Part shown: one piece after another, positions 26,437 through 35,086 of the stretch
How positions within the stretch are numbered: position 1 is the stretch's first letter
Layout: the number at the start of each line of letters is the position of its first letter
NCBI RefSeq assembly: GCF_014132155.1
Contig: NZ_BLJQ01000008.1
Coordinates: 1 to 64,000, forward strand
DNA length: 64,000 nt
Reading direction: 5' to 3'
Source: Gluconobacter sp. Gdi
GTDB lineage: Bacteria > Pseudomonadota > Alphaproteobacteria > Acetobacterales > Acetobacteraceae
The notes under the pieces: generated by a model
The model's input: only the letters and a program-made list of their open reading frames with translations
The model's database searches: none
Told to the model about the DNA's origin: nothing
Program-made: the position numbers and the translations under genes

Positions 26437-26622
26437 CGGGCGTCCTCTCACAGGCAGCAATGGATGGACACCTTTCCCTATTCTACATGTATGTGTCAGG
26501 TTAATATTCTAAATACCAATGTTTGACGTGATTTAATTGTGCCTGGAGAAACATGCCGTCAGGTTACAGGCTCTCCTGTTATACGCAGGGTCCATTTCCC
26601 AGATCTGAACGAGTTGTTTTTC

Positions 26623-27561
26623 ATGGCTTCTGCGAGAAAATTCCTGCCATTTATGGCTGCGGTTCTGTTGGGAGCCTCGTTTGCGCATGCTGAAGAGACC
26701 CTGATCGTTGCCGACCAGAAAGGGCAGCAGAGAGCCCTTCTCGAAGCCGCCCGACAAGACAAAAACTTGCCCTACACTCTTCGATGGACCGAATTTGAAG
26801 CTGCCGCTCCCCTTTTGCAGGCACTCGCCGCAAATGCTGTTGACACAGGAATTGCAGGAGATGGCCCATTTCTTTTTGCTTGGGGCGCGCATCTCCCTAT
26901 CAAAGCCGCCTTTCTGGTGCCTCCCAGAGGTGGGGGAGAGTCAACTGCGGTGGTAACCGGGCCATCTTCCCCCATTCACACTGCGGCAGATCTGGCTGGG
27001 AAAAGGATTGGGACAGGCAAAGGATCAATCGGCCATCTCCTCCTTCTGCGGCTGATTGCCTCCGGTGCTATCCCTGCCCCCGCGCCTCACATCGTGTTTC
27101 TTGCTCCTGCTCAGGCCAAGGCCGCGCTTGATACAGGGCAGATTGATGCATGGTCCACCTGGGAGCCGTACGTCTCACTTGCTGTCATTCAGGGTCATGC
27201 ACGGAACATCGTGGACGGTCGAAATGTCATGCCTAACAACAGCTTTTTTGTCGCCACTAACGAAGCCCTGGTGACAAAACACGCTCAATTGGCAGATTTC
27301 TATAAGCGCGTGACGGCCGCCTATGCATGGGGGGCAAAACATCAGGTTGAGTATGCGGCTATTCTCGCGCGACAGACGGGTTTACCTCTTCCTGTTGCTG
27401 CGGCTGTAGCCAAACGTCTTATCGCTTCTCCTGCGCCCTTAACTCCAGAAATCATTCAACAGGAGAAGACAACCTTAGACGCTTATCGTTCGGGCGGTTT
27501 CCTGACTGATGCAGGGAAGCTCGAAGATGCTTTCGACCTGACGGTTTCCACACCCCAATAA
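26623..27561 (+). CDS. ssuA: SsuA-like ABC substrate-binding protein
   Basis: 312 residues from ATG 26623, which gives a clean Sec signal peptide (FLPFMAAVLLGASFAHA); upstream in-frame codons would bury it. The mature protein shows the SsuA pattern: AEETLIVADQKGQQRALLEA, LRWTEFEAAAPLLQALAA, LAGKRIGTGKGSIGHLLLL and DAWSTWEPYVSLA. It is divergent from the ssuCB genes, sharing a roughly 190-bp promoter region with them. It is followed 44 bp later by an acyl-CoA dehydrogenase-like gene, probably in one transcript. Ligand not determinable from sequence. Confidence 0.85.
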   Translation: MASARKFLPFMAAVLLGASFAHAEETLIVADQKGQQRALLEAARQDKNLPYTLRWTEFEAAAPLLQALAANAVDTGIAGDGPFLFAWGAHLPIKAAFLVPPRGGGESTAVVTGPSSPIHTAADLAGKRIGTGKGSIGHLLLLRLIASGAIPAPAPHIVFLAPAQAKAALDTGQIDAWSTWEPYVSLAVIQGHARNIVDGRNVMPNNSFFVATNEALVTKHAQLADFYKRVTAAYAWGAKHQVEYAAILARQTGLPLPVAAAVAKRLIASPAPLTPEIIQQEKTTLDAYRSGGFLTDAGKLEDAFDLTVSTPQ

Positions 27562-27605
27562 ATACGCTCTAGTATCTGCCAGATGAGGAAAGACGGAGAA
27601 ACGTC

Positions 27606-28775
27606 ATGGGTGACAGTCCATTTTCCCCCGCAACCAATCCTGCCGCTACGGACAAGACGCTCGACGAACTGGTTCAGGTCTTTGCGGAGCGCGCACCACG
27701 TTATGATCGCAGCGGCAACATTGCGACTGAGAACCTGCACGATCTCCATGAAGCCGGCTTTCTTGCCCTGGCACTGCCGAAGACTGCTGGAGGCCAGGAC
27801 ATTTCTCTACGGACAGTGACGCAGATTATCGGCCGCCTTGCGCAGGGTGACCCCTCAACTGCTCTCATTCTGGCCATGCAATATCTGCAATCCGGCGCGT
27901 TCTCTCATTCGTCTCAGTGGTCAGAGGATGTCAAACAGGAGCTCTTCGAAAGCATTCATCAGGAAGGCGCGCTGATCAATGCGCTGCGTGTAGAGCCGGA
28001 ACTGGGAACCCCTGCCCGTGGTGGAGTGCCTGACACCACAGTTAGCCGTCATGGCTCGGCATGGCGCATCAATGGGCGCAAGATTTTTTCAACAGGGTCT
28101 ACAGCGCTTCAGTGGGGTGTAGTGTGGGCGAAAACTGATGACGCCGAACCAAAAGTCGGGCCGGTTCTCGTTCCTCTGGACCTGAGAGGTGTAAGGATCG
28201 AGAAAAGTTGGCATCAGCTCGGAATGCGCGCTACGGGAAGCCACACGATCATCTTCGATGATGTGGAGATCCCGGAACGGTATCTGGGTCTGCTGGCGCC
28301 TTCTCCTGCAGAAAAGAGTGGTCCCGTCGCGATTGCAAGTTGGCATGCCGTTGTCATTGCGGGGCTTTATAATGGCATCGCCATTTCAGCGCGGGATTGG
28401 CTGGTTGAATTTCTTCATAACCGCGTACCGTCCAATCTCGGGGCATCCCTTGCAACGTTGCCTCGTTTTCAGATTTTGCTGGGGGAGATCGATGCTCTCC
28501 TTCTGGCGAACGAAGCTTTGATTGGCCATGCGATCGCTCTCTCGGAACAGGGCACAGAAAGTGATGCCCGCGCCGGGCTTGTCAAACAGGTTGTCACGGA
28601 AAATGCCATTACAGCTGTAGGCAAAGCGGTTGCCGCCATCGGGAATCCCGGTCTGAGCCAAGATAATCCGCTTGAGCGGCATTATCGGAATGTTCTGTGC
28701 GGGCGCATCCATACACCGCAGGGAGATAGTGCCCTGTTGGCAGCAGGCCGTGAGGCATTGAAAATTCAGGGATAA
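27606..28775 (+). CDS. SfnB/DszC-like acyl-CoA dehydrogenase-family flavoprotein
   Basis: 389 residues; ACGGAGAA precedes the ATG. It has the acyl-CoA dehydrogenase fold (N-terminal helical domain, beta barrel with WRINGRKIFSTGSTALQWG and GSHTIIFDDVEIPE, C-terminal helices with HYRNVLCGRIHTPQGDSALL). The usual catalytic Glu of true acyl-CoA dehydrogenases is not evident. It more resembles the flavin-dependent monooxygenase-like branch found in sulfur starvation gene sets (SfnB, SfnC, DszC). It lies after ssuA and before a terminator. A role as a second sulfur-compound oxygenase is inferred. Confidence 0.78.
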   Translation: MGDSPFSPATNPAATDKTLDELVQVFAERAPRYDRSGNIATENLHDLHEAGFLALALPKTAGGQDISLRTVTQIIGRLAQGDPSTALILAMQYLQSGAFSHSSQWSEDVKQELFESIHQEGALINALRVEPELGTPARGGVPDTTVSRHGSAWRINGRKIFSTGSTALQWGVVWAKTDDAEPKVGPVLVPLDLRGVRIEKSWHQLGMRATGSHTIIFDDVEIPERYLGLLAPSPAEKSGPVAIASWHAVVIAGLYNGIAISARDWLVEFLHNRVPSNLGASLATLPRFQILLGEIDALLLANEALIGHAIALSEQGTESDARAGLVKQVVTENAITAVGKAVAAIGNPGLSQDNPLERHYRNVLCGRIHTPQGDSALLAAGREALKIQG

Positions 28776-28804
28776 AAAAGCCCGGCGACTTCTTTGTCGC
28801 CGGG
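28774..28804 (-). terminator. Intrinsic terminator of the rhodanese operon (minus strand)
   Basis: 9-bp stem CCCGGCGAC (28781-28789) with GTCGCCGGG (28796-28804), 6-nt loop. Read on the minus strand it is followed by CTTTTTT. It also closes the + strand gene ending at 28775, though without a T-tract in that direction. Confidence 0.88.
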
Positions 28805-28827
28805 AAACAGAAGGATCTGAGCGAAGT

Positions 28828-30435
28828 TCAGATGTCTTCTAGAACCCTGAAACCGTGGGTTCCATCTTTCTCAAGCTGAGAGACCAGTCCGAACTCCCAG
28901 TCCAGATAAGCCTGCATGGCTTCTGATGCGTTGTCCGTTCCCTCGTAAGGACGTTTGTAAACATCATCGGAAGCTGAGAGAGCCTGTGCGTCATCAAGCC
29001 CTGTTTCAAGCCCATAACCATGAGCCTGCCAGGCTTCCGTCCCCCCTTTTAGAACCCGGACCTGACGATTTTCTCCGGTAATGTCCGGCGCTGCCAGATG
29101 AGCAGCAATACCATTCGGTGAGACCAGAACAACTTCCTTGGCCTGCCGAATGACAGGATGAGATACCAAATCCGGGCGGATGACGAATCTCGCGCCCGGA
29201 ATATGTCCTTTGCGAAAAACTGGACTGGTGGCGAGATCCAGAACCAGAACGTCGTCAGCCTCGAGGCGCTTATGCAGTTCTGCAGGGGAAAGCGTTTTCA
29301 CCTCCGGCAATGGCCGTGAGAGTAAGGGGGCTTCCGGACCAGTTTCGAGGGGGTGTTCGTTCCATTCTTCCAGAACGTAAACCTCGTTCCATCCCAGTTG
29401 TCGGAGCCAATGAGCCGTCATTCTGGCCCGGACCCCATCATCGTCTGTCAGAACAATGGTTCCATGCCGCACTCCGACCCATTCGTCCGTAGCCTGCACA
29501 AGCTGGCCGCCTGGTGCGGAACGGAAATCCTTGAGATGACCTTCCGCGTATTCTTCAGGAGAACGAACATCCAGTCGATAGACAGTGCGTTTGGGATCGG
29601 CCAGCAGTTCTTCCAGTCCCTTCGCAGTCAGGGAGCGGACGCCCGTCCTGTCTGCCAGCCGTTCCGCACGGGCTCGGGCCGCCTGATGGTTCTGCTCTGA
29701 GACTTCTGTTCCTTTACGGGAGGCCCCATGTTCGAGCGAAAGCCCTTCCAGCGTCCAGCCAATCGTACCGTTTCGAAGCGCAAAAACCGGGTTGGGTATT
29801 CCAGCATTGACGAGGGACTGCGTGCCAATGATGGACCTTGTCCGCCCCGCGCAGTTCACAATGACGGTTGTTTCCGGCGAAGGCGCAATATCCCGAACCC
29901 GCAACGCCAGTTCGCCGCCCGGAACTGAACGACCGCCAGGGATGGCCATGACATTGTATTCGATGAACCGGCGTGCATCGAGAATGACAAGATCATCGCC
30001 GCGCTTGACTCTGCCATGAACCTCACGCGCTGGCAGGGATGGTGTGTGACGGACATGCTCGACGAGTTCGCCAAACGCCTTGGACGGGACGTTCACATCA
30101 ATGAAGATCTCACCCCCGGAGCGTTTCCAGCCCTCCAGACCGCCCTCCAGCGCCGAGACGTCCGAATATCCAAGGGACTGGAGCAGTCGAACAGCTCTTG
30201 CTGTACGGCCTTCCCCGTTATCATAAACAACGATGGGTGCATCCTTGCGGGGCACCAGCCCGGCAATGCGCTCCTCAATGCGACCAACAGGCAGATTGAC
30301 CGCAAAGAGCGGATGCGCCGAGGCAAATGGCCCCTCTTCCCGAACATCCAGCAGCGCGATTTCAGCCCCGTTTTTCAGGCTCTGCCGGACGTCTTCCGAA
30401 GATGTCACTGGCAGAAGGTTTGTAATGCTGTTCAT
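28828..30435 (-). CDS. Four-domain rhodanese-like protein
   Basis: 535 residues made of four tandem rhodanese modules (about 10-115, 130-245, 265-375, 385-485) and a tail. Each module shows the LDVR/LDAR-type strand and the EGGLEGWKR or KGGTEAWQAHG-type end. Only module 2 has the catalytic loop Cys (VNCAGRTRS, C195). Modules 1, 3 and 4 have DNGEGR, DDDGVR and SPNGIA instead. So one active site with three structural modules is expected. Rhodaneses move sulfane sulfur from thiosulfate or persulfides. The start overlaps the upstream CDO-like gene by 4 bp. It is the last gene of a five-gene operon ended by the terminator at 28774-28804. Confidence 0.88.
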   Translation of the reverse strand: MNSITNLLPVTSSEDVRQSLKNGAEIALLDVREEGPFASAHPLFAVNLPVGRIEERIAGLVPRKDAPIVVYDNGEGRTARAVRLLQSLGYSDVSALEGGLEGWKRSGGEIFIDVNVPSKAFGELVEHVRHTPSLPAREVHGRVKRGDDLVILDARRFIEYNVMAIPGGRSVPGGELALRVRDIAPSPETTVIVNCAGRTRSIIGTQSLVNAGIPNPVFALRNGTIGWTLEGLSLEHGASRKGTEVSEQNHQAARARAERLADRTGVRSLTAKGLEELLADPKRTVYRLDVRSPEEYAEGHLKDFRSAPGGQLVQATDEWVGVRHGTIVLTDDDGVRARMTAHWLRQLGWNEVYVLEEWNEHPLETGPEAPLLSRPLPEVKTLSPAELHKRLEADDVLVLDLATSPVFRKGHIPGARFVIRPDLVSHPVIRQAKEVVLVSPNGIAAHLAAPDITGENRQVRVLKGGTEAWQAHGYGLETGLDDAQALSASDDVYKRPYEGTDNASEAMQAYLDWEFGLVSQLEKDGTHGFRVLEDI

Positions 30436-31028
30436 GCAGCTTTGCTCCTGGAACGATCCCAGAGATTGGGAACATCCTCGCTCGAATATCCGGATATGAA
30501 GGTCTTCTCGGTGCCGCTGGTCTCATCGTAGACGGCGCGCGAAACCCCACCGATATTGGCACCGTACACATGGATGGAGATCGACGTCTTATCTGGCAGG
30601 GCATTTGCCACGAGATGATAGTCGTTCACCCCCGGCGCCAGAAACGCGACTTCACCCGGTTCGAGGAAGTCGGTTTCGCCTTTTTCAAAGCTTCCGTCAT
30701 CCTTTCGTGTGAACTGAGTTTCACTTTCCTTGCCCCGCAGCATCCCGATCAGGCCCCACACACGATGATCGTGCAAAGGTGTTTTCTGTCCTGGCCCCCA
30801 GACGAAACTGACGACAGAAAACCGCTCCAGTGGATCACAGTGAAGGAGATACTGGCTATAGCGTTCCGGATGTGGCCGGGTATAAGTTTCGGGCAACCAG
30901 TCATCTCGCGAGACGAGGGTTTTCAGAAGCTCTGCACCCGCTTTCTGGATGGACGCCGCGTCCGAATGTGTTTCGAAAAGCCGCGTAAATCCGGAAACGA
31001 ACTCTCGTAATGGCTCAATACTCGTCAT
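30432..31028 (-). CDS. Cysteine-dioxygenase-family thiol dioxygenase
   Basis: 198 residues of the cupin thiol-dioxygenase family. The three Fe(II)-binding His are visible as H86 and H88 (PLHDHRVWG) and H153 (SIHVYGANIG), with Tyr155 nearby. These enzymes convert a thiol such as cysteine or 3-mercaptopropionate to a sulfinate using O2. The substrate class cannot be decided here. It is placed between a class II aldolase and a four-domain rhodanese and coupled to the latter (ATGA), which points to a thiol intermediate in a degradation pathway rather than general cysteine catabolism. Confidence 0.85.
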   Translation of the reverse strand: MTSIEPLREFVSGFTRLFETHSDAASIQKAGAELLKTLVSRDDWLPETYTRPHPERYSQYLLHCDPLERFSVVSFVWGPGQKTPLHDHRVWGLIGMLRGKESETQFTRKDDGSFEKGETDFLEPGEVAFLAPGVNDYHLVANALPDKTSISIHVYGANIGGVSRAVYDETSGTEKTFISGYSSEDVPNLWDRSRSKAA

Positions 31029-31042
31029 TGATTTAGCAGTCC

Positions 31043-31846
31043 CTAATCGAGCAGATCTGGCTCAAGTGCGACGATCCAGTCCCAAAGAGGCTGGAACGAA
31101 TAATAGGCGCCCTGTGCGGTTCCGACCTGGCTGGCGGTCAGCCGTGCAATATCCGGCGCAATAGGCTTCAGCGGTCCGGCGGCCTGCGCCAGAAGCTGGG
31201 TATGGGCGGCGTTGTCCATAGCCAGGAACCACCATGCCACGGCCTCAACGGTCGGCCCGGCGGTCAGAAGACCATGGTTCTGAAGGATCAAAGCTTTCCG
31301 GTTTCCCAGCGTCGCGGCCAGACGGTCGCCTTCACTGTCATCCAGAACCACCCCACTGAAAGGATCGAAGACTGCATGATCTTCGTAAAAAGCGCAGGAA
31401 TCCTGCGTGATGGGAAGCAATTCGGTCCCTAAGGCAGAAAACGCCTTGCCATATGTGGAATGGGTGTGCGCCGCAGCGACCACATCCGGACGCGCACGGT
31501 GCAGAGCCGAATGAATGGTGAAGCCAGCCGTATTGATCGGGCGATCCCCGATCAGGATATTTCCTTCATGATCTACAAGCTGAAGATCGGAAACCTTGAT
31601 CTGCGAGAAATGCACAGCCAGCGGATTGATCCAGTACCGCTCGGGGAACTCAGGATCACGTGCTGTCACATGCCCCGCAAGCCCCTGATCGAAGCCATAG
31701 CGTCCGAATAGCCGAAAAGTCGCGGCAAGACGCTGCTTACGGTGTAGCCGCTCCTCTTCAAACGTCGCTGCAGGCTTGCGGGGCTGAAGACGGTGAGTCC
31801 GTGCACGGACTTCCTGCAGGGACGAGATGTTATGCTGTGTCGCACT
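31043..31846 (-). CDS. Class II aldolase/adducin-family protein
   Basis: 267 residues from ATG 31846, preceded by AAGGAAGA; an earlier in-frame ATG would overlap the upstream gene. Zinc ligands of the fuculose-phosphate-aldolase fold are present: H128 and H130 (AAHTHSTYGKAF) and H192 (LQNHGLLTAG). SALHRARPDVVAAAH is typical. The family includes aldolases, epimerases and decarboxylases acting on small hydroxy or keto acids. It lies between a hydroxyacid dehydrogenase and a CDO-like gene. The reaction cannot be named; cleavage of a sulfur-containing carbon skeleton is a hypothesis. Confidence 0.85.
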   Translation of the reverse strand, partial: SATQHNISSLQEVRARTHRLQPRKPAATFEEERLHRKQRLAATFRLFGRYGFDQGLAGHVTARDPEFPERYWINPLAVHFSQIKVSDLQLVDHEGNILIGDRPINTAGFTIHSALHRARPDVVAAAHTHSTYGKAFSALGTELLPITQDSCAFYEDHAVFDPFSGVVLDDSEGDRLAATLGNRKALILQNHGLLTAGPTVEAVAWWFLAMDNAAHTQLLAQAAGPLKPIAPDIARLTASQVGTAQGAYYSFQPLWDWIVALEPDLLD

Positions 31847-31868
31847 CATGAGAGTCTTCCTTGAGAAA

Positions 31869-32864
31869 TCAGTATCCACGGCTCAGATCCAACCGGGCTT
31901 CCAGTGGGCGTCCCTGAAGGAAATTTTCGAAATTCCGGGTAATACGCTGCCCCAGACTGGCCAACACGTCTGGCCCGGACCAGGAAATGTGTGGCGTCAG
32001 CCGAATTTTGGGGTGAGTATAAAAAGGATGCCCCGCAGGAGGCGGCTCCGGCGCCGTAACATCAAGCGTAGCCGCCGCGACACGTCCATGATCCAGACTG
32101 CTGAGAAGCGCTGCTTCATCTATCAGCTTTCCACGCGCCACATTGACGAGATGCAGCCCGGGCTTTGCTCGCGCCAAAACAGCCGCTCCCACGATCCTGT
32201 CCGTTTCTGAAGTCAGCGGCAGAGCCAGCACCAGATGATCGGAGCGTTCAAACAGCGTCCCGAGATCAGCTACAGGCTGCACATCTTCCCGGACGGCTTC
32301 TCCATCTGTCCACGTGCTTCTGCGCCAGACGAGAACGGACATCCCGAAACTCCGTGCCAGACGGGCAATTTCCTGCCCAATGGCCCCATACCCCGCAAGA
32401 CCAAGTGTCTGCCCTGCCAACGATCCCAATGGCGTCTCATTCTTGACGACGGAAGCCTGCTGGCCCCAATCCTCGGGAGATAAGGGCTTGAACGTTTCGA
32501 ACCGCTTGGCTTGGGCCAGAAGGGCAAGAAGGACGTACTCAGCAATTGGGCCAGCCGCATTGCCGCGACCTGTCGTAATCTCTCGCCCCTGAAGCAGCCA
32601 TTCTGGAAAACCGTCAATTCCAGCCGAAGCAATCTGCACCCAGCGCAGGGAAGAATTCCAGCTCGGTGGTGGGCTCGCAGGAGCATTTCGCCATGCTACT
32701 GACGGGCCAGTCAGCAGGATATCAGCCGTACCCGTATTCCATGGATCGGGGACATCCCTGTTTTGAGTGATGACCCGAACACGGTGGTCCAGTCCGGTGA
32801 GGAGTTTCCCGATTTCAGGTCCGATCTGGTTGATGACCGTCAAGGGTACGGAGGCGTCTCTCAT
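31869..32864 (-). CDS. D-2-hydroxyacid dehydrogenase family protein
   Basis: 331 residues. The NAD-binding motif GYGAIG (158-163) lies in LGLAGYGAIGQEIARLARSF. Catalytic features of the family follow: LVNVARGKLIDE with its Arg, a Glu in TLDVTAPEPPPAGHPFY, and the His of LTPHISWSG. It interconverts a 2-keto acid and a D-2-hydroxy acid with NAD(P)H. It starts 3 bp after the monooxygenase gene and is followed by the class II aldolase gene, all in one operon. The acid could come from the carbon part of a desulfonated substrate. Confidence 0.87.
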   Translation of the reverse strand: MRDASVPLTVINQIGPEIGKLLTGLDHRVRVITQNRDVPDPWNTGTADILLTGPSVAWRNAPASPPPSWNSSLRWVQIASAGIDGFPEWLLQGREITTGRGNAAGPIAEYVLLALLAQAKRFETFKPLSPEDWGQQASVVKNETPLGSLAGQTLGLAGYGAIGQEIARLARSFGMSVLVWRRSTWTDGEAVREDVQPVADLGTLFERSDHLVLALPLTSETDRIVGAAVLARAKPGLHLVNVARGKLIDEAALLSSLDHGRVAAATLDVTAPEPPPAGHPFYTHPKIRLTPHISWSGPDVLASLGQRITRNFENFLQGRPLEARLDLSRGY

Positions 32865-32867
32865 GTG

Positions 32868-33962
32868 TCAGGCAGCCTTCAGACCGGTGCGTTGATCTTC
32901 TTCCGCAACCAGTTTTCGAACGCGTGGCAACAGATCGCGCCCATAGTCGTAGGCATCCACCAGCGGATCGAACCCACGGATCAGGAACGTCGAAATTCCC
33001 AGACGGTAATAATCAAGGAGTGCTTCAGCCACCTGATCCGGCGTTCCTACAAGAGACGTCGAATTTCCCTTGGCGCCTGTTAGTGCGGCGATGCCCGTCC
33101 AGAGACGCTTGTCCAGCCTTGAGCCCTGTTCGGCCGCAGCCAGAAGGCGACGTGATCCTTCATTCGGAATGATAGTGGAGCGGGTGTAGCCCGTCTTTTC
33201 CTGAAGAGCCCGGGCCTTCTCAAGAATGGCATCGGCTTTGGCCCAGGCGGCTTCCTCTGTCTCAGCCAATATTGGCCGAAGAGAGAGCGAAAACCGCAGA
33301 TTGCTACGGCCGGCCTTTTCCGCCGCAGCGCGAACACGGGCTATAGTTTCACGAACCTGCTCATAGGTTTCACCCCATAGAGCATAAACATCAGCCTGCT
33401 CACCTGCTACTGCGATGGCTTCCTCCGAGGAGCCACCGAAATAAACCGGAATGGCATCACCCTGATACGGCAGCACCCGGGACTGGGCACCTCGAACGCG
33501 ATAGAATTTACCCTGATAATCGAATGGCTTCTGGCTGCTCCATTCGCGGCGCACGATTTCAAGGTACTCGCGGGTCCGTTCATATCGCTCCGTCTTGACG
33601 GTATGATCACCATCAGCCTGAAGCTCCGTATCACTTCCCCCTGTGATGATATGCACCGCAGCTCTGCCCCGACTGATCTGGTCAAGCGTTGCAAACTGGC
33701 GAGCGGCCAGAGTCGGTGCCGTAAACCCGGGGCGATGTGCGACCATAAGGCCAAGCGTCCGCGTCGTGGCAGCAACATGCTGGGCAAGCAGGATGCTCTC
33801 GGGCGAATTAGAGTGGAAAGCAATCAGCACCCGATCAAAACCGCCATTCTCATGAATTTTGGCGGCAGTTTCGATATGGGAGAGATCAATGACCGGCTCC
33901 GCCGGCGGAATGATCTCAGAATGGTTCTGACTGCTCACGAACCCGATGAATTCCACAGGCAT
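32868..33962 (-). CDS. SsuD-like FMNH2-dependent monooxygenase
   Basis: 364 residues of the LLM family, the first gene of the five-gene minus-strand operon. Motifs: VLIAFHSNSPESILLAQH, LGLMVAHRPGFTAPTLAARQ, GRAAVHIITGGSDTELQADG, NSTSLVGTPDQVAEALLDYY and STFLIRGFDPLVDAYDYG. It is closer to the interrupted gene at 16013 (shared start MPVEFIG and shared loop motifs) than to the one at 23011. Expected to be a two-component oxygenase that releases sulfite from a sulfonate or sulfone, using FMNH2 from the flavin reductase encoded at 35763. It is divergent from a LysR regulator with an inverted-repeat operator between them. Confidence 0.86.
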   Translation of the reverse strand: MPVEFIGFVSSQNHSEIIPPAEPVIDLSHIETAAKIHENGGFDRVLIAFHSNSPESILLAQHVAATTRTLGLMVAHRPGFTAPTLAARQFATLDQISRGRAAVHIITGGSDTELQADGDHTVKTERYERTREYLEIVRREWSSQKPFDYQGKFYRVRGAQSRVLPYQGDAIPVYFGGSSEEAIAVAGEQADVYALWGETYEQVRETIARVRAAAEKAGRSNLRFSLSLRPILAETEEAAWAKADAILEKARALQEKTGYTRSTIIPNEGSRRLLAAAEQGSRLDKRLWTGIAALTGAKGNSTSLVGTPDQVAEALLDYYRLGISTFLIRGFDPLVDAYDYGRDLLPRVRKLVAEEDQRTGLKAA

Positions 33963-33989
33963 GGCTAAGCCCCTAAAAGACTATAATAA

Positions 33990-34006
33990 ATTGTTGTATT
34001 GACAAT
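33990..34006. promoter_or_regulatory. Candidate LysR-type operator
   Basis: ATTGT-N7-ACAAT, a dyad of the T-N11-A type bound by LysR regulators, centred between the monooxygenase start (28 bp away) and the divergent LysR gene. The surrounding sequence is AT-rich. Assignment is by pattern and position. Confidence 0.55.
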
Positions 34007-34104
34007 ATACTCATTTTATCACGTCATAATTCAAGCAAGAAACACAAATGCCACACTTTTGCATGGTTAAATATACTGCCATGCCTCCAGCACGGAGCGC
34101 TGCT

Positions 34105-34989
34105 ATGTCCCACACGTCCCTTCCCCAGCGCATGGCACGCAATGTTCCGACTGAACTTCTGCGGTCTTTCGTCGCGATCGTGGAGGCCGGCTCCATGGCG
34201 CAGGCAACAGAGACGATCTTTCTGACCCAGTCCGCCCTGAGTCTGCAGATGAAGCGACTGGAAGACGTGCTCCAGCAGAAGCTTTTTCGACGGGATGGGC
34301 GAAAGCTGGTTCTTACACCTGCGGGTGAAGAACTCGTGGCCTATGCGCGGCAGCTTCTCGCCCTCAATGACCGGATCATGCACAAACTTGGCGATGTTTC
34401 AGAACCGGAACCGATCACGATCGGCATGGTGCAGGACTTTGCTGATACTATCCTGCCTGATGTTCTTGCCCGTTTCCGTCTCGAACATCCCCGTTGCAGG
34501 CTGACCGTCCGGGTTGGTGGATCAGCGGAACTACTGGAAATGTTCGACCGCTCCCGCTTGGATATCGTGCTGTGCCTTGGCCAGCATGGGGATCGTCCCA
34601 ATTCGTCCTGGCGTATCGTCGGGCATGACAGAATGGTCTGGATTGGTGATCCCGGCGTTCTGGATCAGTCTGAAATCCCGCTTGTTCTGCTGGAACCTCC
34701 CTGCCGTTTCAGGGAAGCGGCCCTCAGAACCCTTGCAAAGGCCCGCAGAGATTACCGCATTGTGCTGGAAACTCCTCACCTTCCCGCCATGCGTGCTGGT
34801 GTCCGGAGCGGCTTGGGGGCCAGTTGCCGGACACGGCGTTTTGCGACAGCGGAAGGGCTTTCCATCCTGCCGACGGGTATTTTACCGGAAGTCCCAGAGA
34901 TCGAGACCATTCTCGTTCAGAGAAATGGCCTGCCGGATGCCGCACAGGATCTGGCCGAACTGCTGGCTCAGGCGACAGCAGATCAATGA
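34105..34989 (+). CDS. LysR-type transcriptional regulator
   Basis: 294 residues from ATG 34105, which has GGAG 9 bases upstream; earlier in-frame ATG codons (34048, 34081) lack ribosome sites. The winged-helix DNA-binding domain spans about 17-76 (FVAIVEAGSMAQATETIFLT, QSALSLQMKRLE, KLFRRDGRKLVLTPAGEE), followed by a periplasmic-binding-type effector domain. It is divergent from the five-gene sulfur operon and followed by a peroxiredoxin, flavin reductase and ABC importer, so it probably controls both directions. The co-inducer is unknown; CysB-like control by sulfur status is possible. Confidence 0.88.
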   Translation: MSHTSLPQRMARNVPTELLRSFVAIVEAGSMAQATETIFLTQSALSLQMKRLEDVLQQKLFRRDGRKLVLTPAGEELVAYARQLLALNDRIMHKLGDVSEPEPITIGMVQDFADTILPDVLARFRLEHPRCRLTVRVGGSAELLEMFDRSRLDIVLCLGQHGDRPNSSWRIVGHDRMVWIGDPGVLDQSEIPLVLLEPPCRFREAALRTLAKARRDYRIVLETPHLPAMRAGVRSGLGASCRTRRFATAEGLSILPTGILPEVPEIETILVQRNGLPDAAQDLAELLAQATADQ

Positions 34990-35086
34990 TCGCGCGCAAA
35001 TTGCCACATAAGAAAAACTCTTTGGAATCCGTGTTCAATTATCCCGCATGGTGCACCGATCAGGTCACCCTCGGGGTATATTAAGC

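Noticed and set aside
31043-31879. Aldolase start at 31879
   Set aside because: It would overlap the upstream dehydrogenase gene and lacks a ribosome site; ATG 31846 has AAGGAAGA in front.
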